From Actinoplanes sp. L3-i22 (lineage in GTDB: Bacteria; Actinomycetota; Actinomycetes; Mycobacteriales; Micromonosporaceae), in the NCBI RefSeq assembly GCF_019704555.1, contig NZ_AP024745.1:4782501-4846500 (forward strand): 64,000 nucleotides of DNA, written 5' to 3'. Every line of letters starts with the position of its first letter. The stretch's first letter is position 1. The position numbers were made by a program, and so were the translations under genes. Below the pieces are notes generated by a model. It ran no database searches. It saw only the letters and a program-made list of their open reading frames with translations, and was not told where the DNA came from. Of the stretch, positions 8,528-16,492 are shown piece by piece.

Positions 8528-9340
8528 TCAGTGCTGAGCGGCGGCGCCGACCTGCTCCCAGTCGGCCCAGGTCGCCAGCCGGTCGGCGTAGACGTGCTGG
8601 ACCATCGGGGCCAGGCCGGTGCCGAACAGGACCCGCAACGGCGGCTGATCGGCGTCGACGACGCGCAGCAGAGCGGCTGCGGCAGCGGCCGGATCGCCCG
8701 CCTGTTGGTTGGCGTTGCCGGCGAAGAAGACGGCCCGGACCTGGTCGTAGGCGGGCAGCGGGTCGGCGCGCACGTTGGCGGCCATGCCGCCGGTGTCGAA
8801 CAGGCCGGGCTCGATCAGGGTGACGTCGATGCCGAAGGGGGCGACCTCGCGGGCCAGGGCTTCGCTGAGGCCCTCCAGGGCCCACTTGGAGGCGTAATAG
8901 CCGCCGAGGTACGGAAACGCGGTGACGCCCCCGACCGACGAGATCTGCACCAGGTGGCCGTGGCCCTGGGCGCGCAGGATCGGCAGCACGGCCTGGGTGA
9001 CCCGGAACGCGCCGAAGAAATTGGTCTCCAGTTGGTCGCGCAACTGCGTCTCGGAGACCTCCTCGATCATGCCGAGCAGCCCGTAGCCGGCGTTGTTGAC
9101 CACGACGTCCAGCCGCCCGAAGTGGGCGTGGGCCGCCGTGACCGCGGCGTCGATCGAGGTGCGGTCGGTGACGTCCAGGGGCAGCGCCAGGACCGCGTCG
9201 CCGAACGCGTCGACCAGGCCGGCCAGCGCCGCGGTGTTGCGCGCGGTGGCCGCGACCCGGTCGCCGCGTTCGAGGGCGGCCTGGGTGAAGGCGCGGCCGA
9301 GCCCGCGCGAGGTGCCGGTGATGAACCAGGTCTTGCTCAC
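8528..9340 (-). CDS. Short-chain dehydrogenase/reductase (SDR)
   Basis: The 270-residue protein starts MSKTWFITGTSRGLGRAF, with the TGxxxGLG motif at residues 8-15, NNAG in VVVNNAGYGLLG, and Tyr-x3-Lys in GYYASKWALEG. It belongs to the group often annotated as oxidoreductase/SDR family acting on lipophilic ketones. The GTG start at 9340 overlaps the upstream stop in GTGA, so it is translationally coupled to the ketopantoate-reductase-like gene. Both are transcribed from the divergent promoter at 10276-10359, which carries a regulon operator. Its role is presumably one redox step of the pathway encoded by the cluster. Confidence 0.85.
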   Translation of the reverse strand: MSKTWFITGTSRGLGRAFTQAALERGDRVAATARNTAALAGLVDAFGDAVLALPLDVTDRTSIDAAVTAAHAHFGRLDVVVNNAGYGLLGMIEEVSETQLRDQLETNFFGAFRVTQAVLPILRAQGHGHLVQISSVGGVTAFPYLGGYYASKWALEGLSEALAREVAPFGIDVTLIEPGLFDTGGMAANVRADPLPAYDQVRAVFFAGNANQQAGDPAAAAAALLRVVDADQPPLRVLFGTGLAPMVQHVYADRLATWADWEQVGAAAQH

Positions 9341-10275
9341 AGTTGCTCCGTTTTCGATCGGTTGACCAGTTCGCGGAAGGCGGGGGCCGGGGTGCCCGCG
9401 GTGTCGGCCAGGTGCAGCAGCTCCTGGCTGATCAGCTCGACCTCGTCGCGCATGCTGTTGATCTGGCTGGTGCCCAGTTCCCAGGCGGCGCTGTCGAGGA
9501 AGCGGCCGAACGAGAACTCGATGGCGCGCCGGGGCAGTCGCTGCCAGAGCCGGAACCAGCCGGGCAGCACCGGCACGCGCAGGGCGTCGAGGGTCGCGTA
9601 CAGCTCCTGGATGGACCGCACGCACAGCCGTAGCAGCTCCGGGTCGTGTGCGAGCCGGTGCGCGTCGCCGCCGGCCGCGTAGGTCGCGTTCGCGGTCGCG
9701 GCGACGAAGCTCTCGTGCGACTTGAGCCAGGCGTCGAGGTCGGGGCAGACCGCGGCGGAGAAGCCCGCCGCGTCGAACATCGAGGCCAGTTGCCGGACCC
9801 GGTCCGAACGCGACCCGTCGGGCTCGCCCAGCATCGTCTGCTGCATGAACCTGGGCGGAATGCGGTATCGCACGACGTGCCCGGCGCGCTCGCCACCGGC
9901 CCCCGGGAAGCCGGCCAGGGCGCGCTCGCCCACGGCGTCGACCAGCACGCGCGGGCCCTGTGCGTTGCTCACCATGAACAGCAGCGTGGGGATCGGGGTG
10001 GGGGCGAGCTCGGCCAGCACGGCGTCGAGGTGGGGCTTGCGGACGATCGCGATGGCCACGTCGAACTCGGCGCCGGCGTCGATGCGGTCGAGCGCCGGGA
10101 CACGTACGCAATCCTGTCTGTCTTCGCCGATCTTCTCGATCACCAGGCCGTGCTCGCGGATCTGGGCCAGCCGTTGCGGTGACCGCTCGACGACCGTCAC
10201 GTCCTGCCCGGCCTGCGCGAGCTTGGCCGCGTAGGCCGTGCCGAGCACGCCGGCGCCGATCACGAGCACTCTCAT
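9337..10275 (-). CDS. Ketopantoate reductase-like NAD(P)H oxidoreductase (ApbA/PanE family)
   Basis: The 312-residue protein opens with MRVLVIGAGVLGTAYAAKLA, the G-x-G-x-x-G NADP-binding motif, and has a second, helical domain starting around residue 170. It contains the HESFVAATANATYA helix where family members place catalytic Lys/Asn residues; a Lys is visible in LKSHESF. It is probably not biosynthetic PanE, because it is embedded in a catabolic cluster and coupled to an SDR. ATG 10275 has AGGGAGG upstream. The promoter is shared with the divergent alcohol dehydrogenase and holds the operator at 10308. The likely substrate is a 2-keto or 3-keto intermediate; this is inference. Confidence 0.78.
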   Translation of the reverse strand: MRVLVIGAGVLGTAYAAKLAQAGQDVTVVERSPQRLAQIREHGLVIEKIGEDRQDCVRVPALDRIDAGAEFDVAIAIVRKPHLDAVLAELAPTPIPTLLFMVSNAQGPRVLVDAVGERALAGFPGAGGERAGHVVRYRIPPRFMQQTMLGEPDGSRSDRVRQLASMFDAAGFSAAVCPDLDAWLKSHESFVAATANATYAAGGDAHRLAHDPELLRLCVRSIQELYATLDALRVPVLPGWFRLWQRLPRRAIEFSFGRFLDSAAWELGTSQINSMRDEVELISQELLHLADTAGTPAPAFRELVNRSKTEQL

Positions 10276-10307
10276 CTGTCGGTCCTCCCTCGATGCGGAA
10301 CAGTAAA

Positions 10308-10323
10308 CGTACAATAGTGTACG
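10308..10323. promoter_or_regulatory. Regulon operator copy 2 (divergent promoter)
   Basis: CGTACAATAGTGTACG, extended by flanking AAA and TTT into a 22-base perfect-armed palindrome. It is centred between the divergent starts at 10275 (minus) and 10360 (plus), so one site can control both transcription units. Confidence 0.75.
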
Positions 10324-10359
10324 TTTATTGGGCAAGAACTTGACCATGGAGGTACGTCG

Positions 10360-11376
10360 ATGAAGAGCGTGACTGTCACCGGGCCCGGCCGGCTCGCGAC
10401 GATCGAGGTCGAGCGGCCGGTTGCCGGGCCGCGGGACGTGCTGGTGCGGATGAAGGCGTGCGGCATCTGCGGCGCCGACCCACACGCGCTGGCGCAGGGC
10501 GGCATCATGCCCGGCGCGGCCTCCTCGCCGATGGGACACGAGCCCGCGGGCGAGATCGTCGAGGTCGGCGCCGAGGTCACCGGCCTGGCCGTCGGCGACC
10601 ACGTGGTGATCGACCCGACCGGGGTGGCCGACGCGATCATCGGCGGGGGCGGGCCGCAGGGTGCGCTCAGCGAGTTCCTGGCCGTGCGGGCGGCGGTCGC
10701 CGGCAAGAACGTGATCGTGCTGCCCGACCACGTTCCGTGGCACGTCGCCGCGCTGACCGAGCCGCTGGCGGTCGCCCGTCGCGCGGTCGACCGGACGAAC
10801 CCCAAGCCTGAGCACACGGCGATCGTGTTCGGGGCCGGGCCGGTCGGGCTGGGCGCGCTGCTGGCGTTCAAGGCCCACGGCGTACGGCACGTGGTCGTCG
10901 CCGACGTGCAGCCGAGCCGGCTGGAGAAGGCGTTGCAGCTCGGCGCGGACGCGGTCATCGACTCCAGCACCGAGGACGTCCGGGCGCGGCTGGTCGAGCT
11001 GCACGGCGAGGGCACCGACGCCTTCGGGCGCCCGGGGCTGCCGGGCACCGACATCTACCTGGACGCGGCCGGGGTGCCGGCGGTGGCCCGCACGGTCTTC
11101 GCCGGGCCCAAGCTGGGCGCGGTGTTCGGCATCGTCGGGATCTACCACCAGAGCGTCGAGGTCGACTTCCAGCAGCTGATCCCGTCCGAGCTGACCATCG
11201 TGCACTCGATGGGCCACCCGAGCGAGATGGCCGAGGTGGCCGCGGACATCGCCGCCAACACCGACAAGTACGCGCTGATCGTCAGCGATCTGGTGCCCTT
11301 CGCCGAGACGGCCCGCGCCATCGACCTGGCCGGGCGCCCCGGCGCCACCGACAAGGTGGTCGTCACCTTCGACTGA
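10360..11376 (+). CDS. Zinc-type MDR alcohol/polyol dehydrogenase lacking the structural zinc lobe
   Basis: The 338-residue medium-chain dehydrogenase has catalytic-zinc ligands in KACGICGADPHAL (Cys) and SSPMGHEPAGEIVEVG (His-Glu), and the Rossmann motif VFGAGPVGLGALLAF at ~155-170. The four-cysteine structural zinc loop expected near residues 90-110 is absent: the region reads DPTGVADAIIGGGGPQGAL. It resembles sorbitol/threonine-dehydrogenase-like family members. ATG 10360 follows GGAGG by 7 bases, just after operator copy 2. It probably oxidises an alcohol released by the hydrolases of the cluster. A strong hairpin follows the stop codon. Confidence 0.85.
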   Translation: MKSVTVTGPGRLATIEVERPVAGPRDVLVRMKACGICGADPHALAQGGIMPGAASSPMGHEPAGEIVEVGAEVTGLAVGDHVVIDPTGVADAIIGGGGPQGALSEFLAVRAAVAGKNVIVLPDHVPWHVAALTEPLAVARRAVDRTNPKPEHTAIVFGAGPVGLGALLAFKAHGVRHVVVADVQPSRLEKALQLGADAVIDSSTEDVRARLVELHGEGTDAFGRPGLPGTDIYLDAAGVPAVARTVFAGPKLGAVFGIVGIYHQSVEVDFQQLIPSELTIVHSMGHPSEMAEVAADIAANTDKYALIVSDLVPFAETARAIDLAGRPGATDKVVVTFD

Positions 11377-11381
11377 CCGGC

Positions 11382-11417
11382 GCCGGGGCCGCCGTCGCGA
11401 ACGACGGCGGCCCCGGC
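11382..11417. terminator. Bidirectional hairpin terminator
   Basis: A perfect 16-base stem (GCCGGGGCCGCCGTCG and its complement) closes a CGAA loop. It lies 5 bases after the alcohol dehydrogenase stop and between convergent genes. There is no U-tract, as is normal for actinomycete terminators. Confidence 0.75.
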
Positions 11418-11446
11418 CTCGGATCGTCGATGCGGCAGTCGCTGTG

Positions 11447-12538
11447 TCAGTGCGCGAGAATGCGGGCCGGGTTGTCGACGACCAGCGTGCGGTAGACGTC
11501 GTCGCCGAACCCGGCCCGCGTCAGAACCGGCGGCAGGAACTGCGGGAAGCGGGTGTAGCCGTAATAGCCGTAGGCCTTGCCGTTGACCTTGCTGGCGGTG
11601 TCGTGACCCAGGACGATCTGGTCGCCGTAGCCGGCGCGCAGCAACTGCACGAGTCCTTTGGCGCGGTCGTAGTCGTCGGGCAGGATCGCGGTGGTCGCCG
11701 ACCAGGAGTCGAAGCCGATGTTGACGCCGTGGTCGAGGACCTTGCGCTGCAGCTCGGTCGAGACGGTGCGCACCGCGTCGGGATCGGCGACGTAGGAGTC
11801 GAGCGCGTCCCAGGGCCGCAGGAACGAGTCCATGTGGATCATGACGAGCCGGTCCGGGGACATGCCGGTGGCCAGGGCGATCTCGAGGCCGCGCAGAACC
11901 TGCTCGGACGACATCGGGAACGCGGTGTGCACGTGCAGACTCAGGCCCGTCTCGGCGGACAGCCGGCCCAGCGCGCGCAGGGTCGTCACCTCACTGGCGT
12001 GCAGGGGCGCGGCCGGGTCGACGGCCGACAGCGCGCACTTGAGCATGCCGGGTCGCAGGCCGGTGTCCTCGACTCCGGTGCTCACTTCGCGGGAGAAGAA
12101 GGCGTACAGGTCGTGCTCGTCGCGGTTCTCGAAGCCGGCGGGGCGGGCGTCGGCGACGTAGAGGCCGGTGGCGAACACGACGTGCACGTCGGCGCGCTCG
12201 GACGCGGCGAGCAGCTCGCGCACGTCGCCGCGCAGCCCGATCGGTGAGGCGTCGCAGATGGCCGAGCCGCCGACCTGCTTGAAGTAGGTGAGCTCGGCGG
12301 CGGTGAACTCGACGTCGCCGGCGGTGGCGCAGGCCGGCGACATGATCGCGCCGAAGTCGCGCAGGAAGGCCAGGTTGTCGGTGCGCAGCTCGAGCAGGGC
12401 CGCGGGCACCTCGGGCGCGCCGTAGCGTTTGATCAGGTTCGCCATCAGCGAGAACTCGGCGTTGAGGTGCTCGTGCATGCTGGTGTAACCGAGCTGCTCC
12501 GGGGCGATGTCGCCCCGGACCGTCGTCACTGCGCTCAT
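11447..12538 (-). CDS. Phosphotriesterase-family metal hydrolase (probable lactonase/esterase)
   Basis: The 363-residue amidohydrolase-superfamily protein keeps every metal ligand expected for the phosphotriesterase fold: the His-x-His of SMHEHLN, a Lys to be carboxylated in GMLKCAL, His in LHVHTAFP, His in VMIHMDSF, and Asp in LGHDTAS. Many bacterial members are lactonases rather than phosphotriesterases. The start ATG 12538 overlaps the hydrolase stop (ATGA), so the two are translationally coupled in one operon. With the alpha/beta hydrolase it could open a lactone or ester before the dehydrogenases act. The exact substrate is unknown. Confidence 0.82.
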   Translation of the reverse strand: MSAVTTVRGDIAPEQLGYTSMHEHLNAEFSLMANLIKRYGAPEVPAALLELRTDNLAFLRDFGAIMSPACATAGDVEFTAAELTYFKQVGGSAICDASPIGLRGDVRELLAASERADVHVVFATGLYVADARPAGFENRDEHDLYAFFSREVSTGVEDTGLRPGMLKCALSAVDPAAPLHASEVTTLRALGRLSAETGLSLHVHTAFPMSSEQVLRGLEIALATGMSPDRLVMIHMDSFLRPWDALDSYVADPDAVRTVSTELQRKVLDHGVNIGFDSWSATTAILPDDYDRAKGLVQLLRAGYGDQIVLGHDTASKVNGKAYGYYGYTRFPQFLPPVLTRAGFGDDVYRTLVVDNPARILAH

Positions 12539-13509
12539 GCGCGTGGTCCTTTCCGGTGCCATTGCCGATCGGTGAATCGGCGCAGTTCGCGGGTGCGGTC
12601 GTCGCTCTCGGGAGCGCCGATGAAGCCGATGTGGGTGGCGGCGTCGAAGACGTGCAGCTGCGCGTCGACGTCCGCTCGGCGCAGGGCGCGGTGCATGTTG
12701 ACGGTGTTGGACAGGAACAGGTCCCGGGTGCCGCTGACCAGCAAGGTCGGCGGGAAGCCCGTGGTGAAGTCGCCGAACAGCGGGGACACGTACGGGTCGG
12801 TGAGCTCGTGCCCGCCGGCGTAGAGCAGGTTCGCCGGCATGAGGCGGCTGGTCAGCCCGGTGTCGAGGCCCATCAGGGTGCTGAACGAGTCGCCGGACTC
12901 GGTGAGGTCGATCTCGGGGGTCATCAGCACGGCGCCGGCCGGGAGCGGGAATCCTTCGTCGCGGGCCTTGAGGATGGCGGCCGCGGCCAGGTTCCCGCCG
13001 GCTGAGCTGCCGCCGATGATGATGTTCTCCGGCCCGGTTTCGCGCAGCAGGGCGCGGTAGACGGTGATGCAGTCGTCGACCCCGGCGGGGTAGGGGTGGT
13101 CGGGCGGCATCCGGTAGTCGACGGCCCACACCGTGGCGCCGACCATGCCGGCGGTGATGATGCCCAGCGCCCGGCAGCTCTCGCCGCCGCCCCAGAGCAG
13201 TGCGCCGCCGTGGACATCGAGGTAGACGGCCGGGTCGTCGGGCGCGAGGCCGTCGGGGGTCACGACATACACCCGTACGCCGTCGATGTTGATTTCTTTG
13301 GTCTTGGCCGGAATGTGCTGGGCCATCATCGACAGTCCGGCCACACCGATCCGATCCATCTGCGTGATCAGGGCCCGCCAGGCCTCGATGTCGTCCTGGG
13401 CGGGCCAGGGCGGATTCGAGATGCCGGCATTCTGGGTGAGCTGGGCTTGCGCCTCGGGGCTGAGCAGCGACGGAACCGGGATGTCGCGCGCGGGCAGGTG
13501 CATGGTCAT
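12535..13509 (-). CDS. Alpha/beta hydrolase, hormone-sensitive-lipase (fold-3) family
   Basis: The 324-residue esterase shows the oxyanion motif YLDVHGGALLWG, the nucleophile elbow GGSSAGGN (Ser ~167), Asp in SGTRDLF and His in ATHIGF, a complete catalytic triad. It hydrolyses short to medium acyl esters by family precedent. ATG 13509 has GGAAGG 7 bases upstream. It is the first gene of a two-gene operon with the phosphotriesterase-like enzyme. Operator copy 3 lies 127 bases upstream, and the divergent TetR gene starts at 13744. Confidence 0.85.
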   Translation of the reverse strand: MTMHLPARDIPVPSLLSPEAQAQLTQNAGISNPPWPAQDDIEAWRALITQMDRIGVAGLSMMAQHIPAKTKEINIDGVRVYVVTPDGLAPDDPAVYLDVHGGALLWGGGESCRALGIITAGMVGATVWAVDYRMPPDHPYPAGVDDCITVYRALLRETGPENIIIGGSSAGGNLAAAAILKARDEGFPLPAGAVLMTPEIDLTESGDSFSTLMGLDTGLTSRLMPANLLYAGGHELTDPYVSPLFGDFTTGFPPTLLVSGTRDLFLSNTVNMHRALRRADVDAQLHVFDAATHIGFIGAPESDDRTRELRRFTDRQWHRKGPRA

Positions 13510-13635
13510 CGAATGCCTTCCGTGGAAACCCCCGGCTTCGGCCGTGGGAGGAAACGGATCCGCTGCGGAGTGGGTCAGGGTGGTGGGTGCTCGCCGGAAG
13601 GCCTTGGCGGCTTCGTTTCCCCGGCGTTACAGAAA

Positions 13636-13651
13636 CGTACACCCGTGTACG
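13636..13651. promoter_or_regulatory. Regulon operator copy 3
   Basis: CGTACACCCGTGTACG, matching CGTACA-N4-TGTACG, between the hydrolase operon (start 13509, minus) and the TetR gene. It is preceded by AGAAA, as in copy 1 (ACGAAA). Confidence 0.75.
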
Positions 13652-13702
13652 GATCGTGGCTAGGTTTCTGCCAGGGGCTGCGGCACGGTGATCGTGAGAA
13701 TG

Positions 13703-13718
13703 CGTACATTAATGTACG
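13703..13718. promoter_or_regulatory. Regulon operator copy 4 (TetR autoregulation)
   Basis: CGTACATTAATGTACG is a perfect 16-base palindrome 25 bases upstream of the TetR start. Position and symmetry are those expected for autorepression. Confidence 0.78.
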
Positions 13719-13743
13719 GATAGTGACTAGTAAGGTGCTGAGC

Positions 13744-14313
13744 ATGTCGGACCAGGTGCAGCGCACGATGCGGCGAGACGCCGTGCAGAATCGCGAGCGG
13801 CTGCTGGACGCGGCTCGCCAGGTCTTCGCCGAGCGCGGCGCCGATGTCGCCCTCGAAGAGGTCGCGCGACTGGCCGAGGTCAGCCGCACGACGCTCTACC
13901 GGCACTTCACGACGCGCGAACAGCTGGCAGTGACGATCTTCGAGGAGAACGTCGCCCTGATCGAACAGCGCTCGGCCGAGCTGCGCGAGACCGCGGGCGG
14001 CATCGTGATCCTGTTCGACTTCGTGCTCGATCAGCAGATGGCGAACCGGAGTCTGTCGCGGCTGCTGTCCGCGGCCGACCTGACCTGGCTCACCGGCCTG
14101 TCGGCCCGCACGATCGCGGCATTCGAGCCGCTGCTGCGCCGCGGTCTCGACGCCGGGCTGGTGCACCCGCAGGTCGCGATGGAGGACGTGATGCTGGCGT
14201 TCCCGATGGCGGCGGGCGCCATGGCCGACGGCGACATGGTGGGCCGGGCGGGCGCGGGGGACCGGGTGCGCGCGATGCTGCACCGGGCGTTGTTCACCGC
14301 CCGGGCGGCATAG
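13744..14313 (+). CDS. TetR-family regulator of the 8-14 kb catabolic cluster
   Basis: The 189-residue protein has a TetR DNA-binding domain (residues ~10-58: AVQNRERLLDAARQVFAERG, EEVARLAEVSRTTLYRHF) and a C-terminal helical domain ending ARAA. ATG 13744 follows the CGTACATTAATGTACG palindrome. The same palindrome occurs at the promoters of the SDR (8446), the reductase-SDR operon and divergent alcohol dehydrogenase (10308), and the hydrolase operon (13636). The simplest model is a local repressor of all five units, released by a pathway substrate. This is inferred from site placement, not tested. Confidence 0.85.
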   Translation: MSDQVQRTMRRDAVQNRERLLDAARQVFAERGADVALEEVARLAEVSRTTLYRHFTTREQLAVTIFEENVALIEQRSAELRETAGGIVILFDFVLDQQMANRSLSRLLSAADLTWLTGLSARTIAAFEPLLRRGLDAGLVHPQVAMEDVMLAFPMAAGAMADGDMVGRAGAGDRVRAMLHRALFTARAA

Positions 14314-14356
14314 TCATCACGCCGGTCGGCGCAGTAGTCGATTCCAGGGGTTGAAA

Positions 14357-14737
14357 ATGATCAGTCCTTACGGGCAGATCTGGAACGAGGCCCTTCTGGT
14401 GGCCTCTGCCGGCAATGCCGGCGAGAGTGTGCCGCGTGGCCTGCTCATGCTTTCCCGCATCCAGCGAGTTTTTGGTGCGGTCGAGAGCGACGGCATCATC
14501 CACGCAATGGAGACCAACAGCGACGATCAGGTCCGGCATGCGATCGAGGCGTATCGCTACTTCGAACTTCCTGAGGAGGCAGAACTCCTCGAGGACTTGA
14601 GGGCACATCGGGGCGACGACGAATACATGAATGACAAAGAACCCGAGGTCGACCGCGTTCTGGATAGCGAGAGCCTAGACCGGGCGGTAAAAGGAAGAAT
14701 CGCTGCGTGGCCGCACGATTTCAACGTGGCGTCTTGA
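14357..14737 (+). CDS. Small acidic protein, DMP19/DUF4375-like
   Basis: The 126-residue protein has helices (YGQIWNEALLVASAGNAGESV, DQVRHAIEAYRYFELPEEAELLEDL) reminiscent of the DMP19/DUF4375 family, whose members bind proteins or mimic DNA charge and recur in polymorphic-toxin immunity loci. The C-terminal half is strongly acidic. ATG 14357 is chosen because AGGGG ends 6 bases upstream. Codon use is less GC-biased than in neighbours. No toxin partner is visible beside it. The family match is from memory and only moderately sure. Confidence 0.55.
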   Translation: MISPYGQIWNEALLVASAGNAGESVPRGLLMLSRIQRVFGAVESDGIIHAMETNSDDQVRHAIEAYRYFELPEEAELLEDLRAHRGDDEYMNDKEPEVDRVLDSESLDRAVKGRIAAWPHDFNVAS

Positions 14738-14781
14738 CAATTGGTCGAGACGAGGTTGATGGATCGCGTCCGACGGTCGCG

Positions 14782-14821
14782 CCGGGCCGATGGCCGGACG
14801 CATGTCCGGCCATCGGCCCGG
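14782..14821. terminator. Bidirectional hairpin terminator
   Basis: A perfect 18-base stem (CCGGGCCGATGGCCGGAC and its complement) with a GCAT loop, between the convergent small acidic protein gene and phoD. Confidence 0.78.
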
Positions 14822-14890
14822 TTCAGGCTCGTCCGACCAGTGTCTTGGCCGCCGAGCCGACCTGCGAAAACCCGCGGGTCAACGGCGTGA

Positions 14891-16453
14891 CTAGCTTGTG
14901 ACCAGGGTGGACGTGCCGGATTCGACGGTGTACGAGGCGGTGGTGGTGACCGGAGCCTCCCGTACGGCGATCGTCTCGACCGTGCGTGCGTCGGTGCGCC
15001 ACTCGTGGCGGTTGACCGCGCACCGCAGGTATCCACGGCGGGAACCGTCGAAATACCGTACGTGCGGGTTGAGAATGGGGTTTAGAGCTTTGATCGGCGC
15101 ATCGTAGGCGGCGGGGAAGTCGGAGCTGATCGAGGTGGCCGTGAACTCGACCGCCACGGAGGCCTGCTCGGGCCGGTCGAAGTCGAGCTTGAGCTCGCTG
15201 AACCAGCTCGAGTGGATGTCGCCGGCGAGCACCACCGGGTTGGCGACCTTGGCGTCGTGCAGGTGCTGCAGCAGCCGGGTGCGCTGCGGCGCGTAACCGT
15301 CCCACTGGTCGAGGTTGGCCAGCGTGGTGGGCCCGGCGCCGGTCGGGTTGGGGAACTTGGTGCGGCTCATCATCACCTGCTGGGCGATGACGTTCCACCG
15401 GGCGGGGCTGCGGTCGAGGCCGTGCAGCAGCCAGCGCTCCTGGTCCTCACCGGTCAGCGTGCCGGTGGTGTTGGCGAGCCCGGCCTCGGCCAGGCCGAAG
15501 TCGCCGGAGAAGCCGCCGGGCTGGTCGGTCCGGTACTGCCGGGTGTCGAGCACGTTGAAGCGCACCAGCCGCCCGTAGTCGAAGCGGCGGAAGATGCGCA
15601 GATCGGCGCTGCCAGGGTGCAGGTTGGCGCGGATCGGCATGTGCTCGTAGTACGCCTGGTACGCGGCCGCCCGCTGCTTGGCGAACTCCGCCGGGGTCTG
15701 CCGCTTGGCGCCGGTGTCGTCGACCTCGTCGGTCAGGGTGGCGTAGTTGTTCTCGGTCTCGTGGTCGTCCCAGGTGACGATCCACGGGAACGCCGCGTGG
15801 GCCGCCTGCAGCGCCGGGTCGCCCTTGTACTGGGTGTGCCGGGCCCGGTAGTCGTCGAGCGTGACGAGCTGGTCGAGGCCGAGGGTCGCCGGGGTGGTGT
15901 GCCGGCGATCGGCGTACACGCTGGACGGGTCGTACTCGTAGATGTAGTCGCCCAGGTGGAAGACGACGTCGAGGTCCTCGTCCGCCAGTCCCCGGTACGC
16001 TGGCCAGTAGCCGTTCTGCAGGTCCTGGCAGTTGACGATGCCGAAGCGCAGCGAGCTGGCCGCGGACGCGGTCTTGGTTCGGCCGGTGGGGCTGATCCGC
16101 CCCAGCGCCCGGAAGCGGTAGAAGTACTCGTGGCCGGCGTCCAGGCCGCGGGCGTCGACGTGCACCGAGTGTGCGAGCTCGGGACGAGCGTAGGTGCGTC
16201 CCGAGCGGACGACCCGCCGGAAGTGCTCGTCGCGGGCGACCTGCCAGTCGACCTCGATGGCCTTGTGCGGCAGGCCACCCTCCTTGATCAGGCGGGTCCA
16301 GAGGATCACGGCGTCGGGCAGCGGGTCGCCGCTGGCCACACCGATGGGGAACAGGTCGGCCGGCGCGGACGCGTACGCGGCGCCGCCGCCGGGCAGTGCG
16401 ATGGCACCGGCGGCGATGGCGGCGCCGGAGAGAAGTTGACGACGAGTGGGCAT
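14891..16453 (-). CDS. phoD: Secreted alkaline phosphatase/phosphodiesterase PhoD
   Basis: The 520-residue protein starts with a twin-arginine signal (TRRQLLSGAAIAAGAIALPG), followed by the N-terminal PhoD domain (FPIGVASGDPLPDAVILWTR) and the metallophosphatase core. Metal ligands are visible in NCQDL, HLGDYIYEYDP, WDDHETENN and AGDIHSSW. It releases phosphate from phosphodiesters and monoesters outside the cell and is Ca/Fe dependent in characterised homologues. It is convergent with the gene upstream, with a terminator between. A candidate PHO box precedes it at 16471-16492, which would fit phosphate-starvation control by PhoP. Confidence 0.9.
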   Translation of the reverse strand: MPTRRQLLSGAAIAAGAIALPGGGAAYASAPADLFPIGVASGDPLPDAVILWTRLIKEGGLPHKAIEVDWQVARDEHFRRVVRSGRTYARPELAHSVHVDARGLDAGHEYFYRFRALGRISPTGRTKTASAASSLRFGIVNCQDLQNGYWPAYRGLADEDLDVVFHLGDYIYEYDPSSVYADRRHTTPATLGLDQLVTLDDYRARHTQYKGDPALQAAHAAFPWIVTWDDHETENNYATLTDEVDDTGAKRQTPAEFAKQRAAAYQAYYEHMPIRANLHPGSADLRIFRRFDYGRLVRFNVLDTRQYRTDQPGGFSGDFGLAEAGLANTTGTLTGEDQERWLLHGLDRSPARWNVIAQQVMMSRTKFPNPTGAGPTTLANLDQWDGYAPQRTRLLQHLHDAKVANPVVLAGDIHSSWFSELKLDFDRPEQASVAVEFTATSISSDFPAAYDAPIKALNPILNPHVRYFDGSRRGYLRCAVNRHEWRTDARTVETIAVREAPVTTTASYTVESGTSTLVTS

Positions 16454-16470
16454 GTCGATCAGCCAATCCG

Positions 16471-16492
16471 CCGTCCGTGACCACAGGGTGAC
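16471..16492 (-). promoter_or_regulatory. Candidate PHO box upstream of phoD
   Basis: On the minus strand two adjacent 11-base units read GTCACCCTGTG and GTCACGGACGG, resembling the GTTCACC-N4 direct-repeat units bound by actinomycete PhoP. They lie 18-39 bases before the phoD start. The match is partial. Confidence 0.45.

Noticed and set aside
9337..11217. 626-residue minus-strand open frame as one gene
   Set aside because: Only the part from ATG 10275 has family similarity and a ribosome site; the rest is the shadow of the alcohol dehydrogenase.
11447..13642. 731-residue minus-strand open frame
   Set aside because: Its C-terminal half is the phosphotriesterase-like protein from ATG 12538; the N-terminal part is the wrong frame of the alpha/beta hydrolase.
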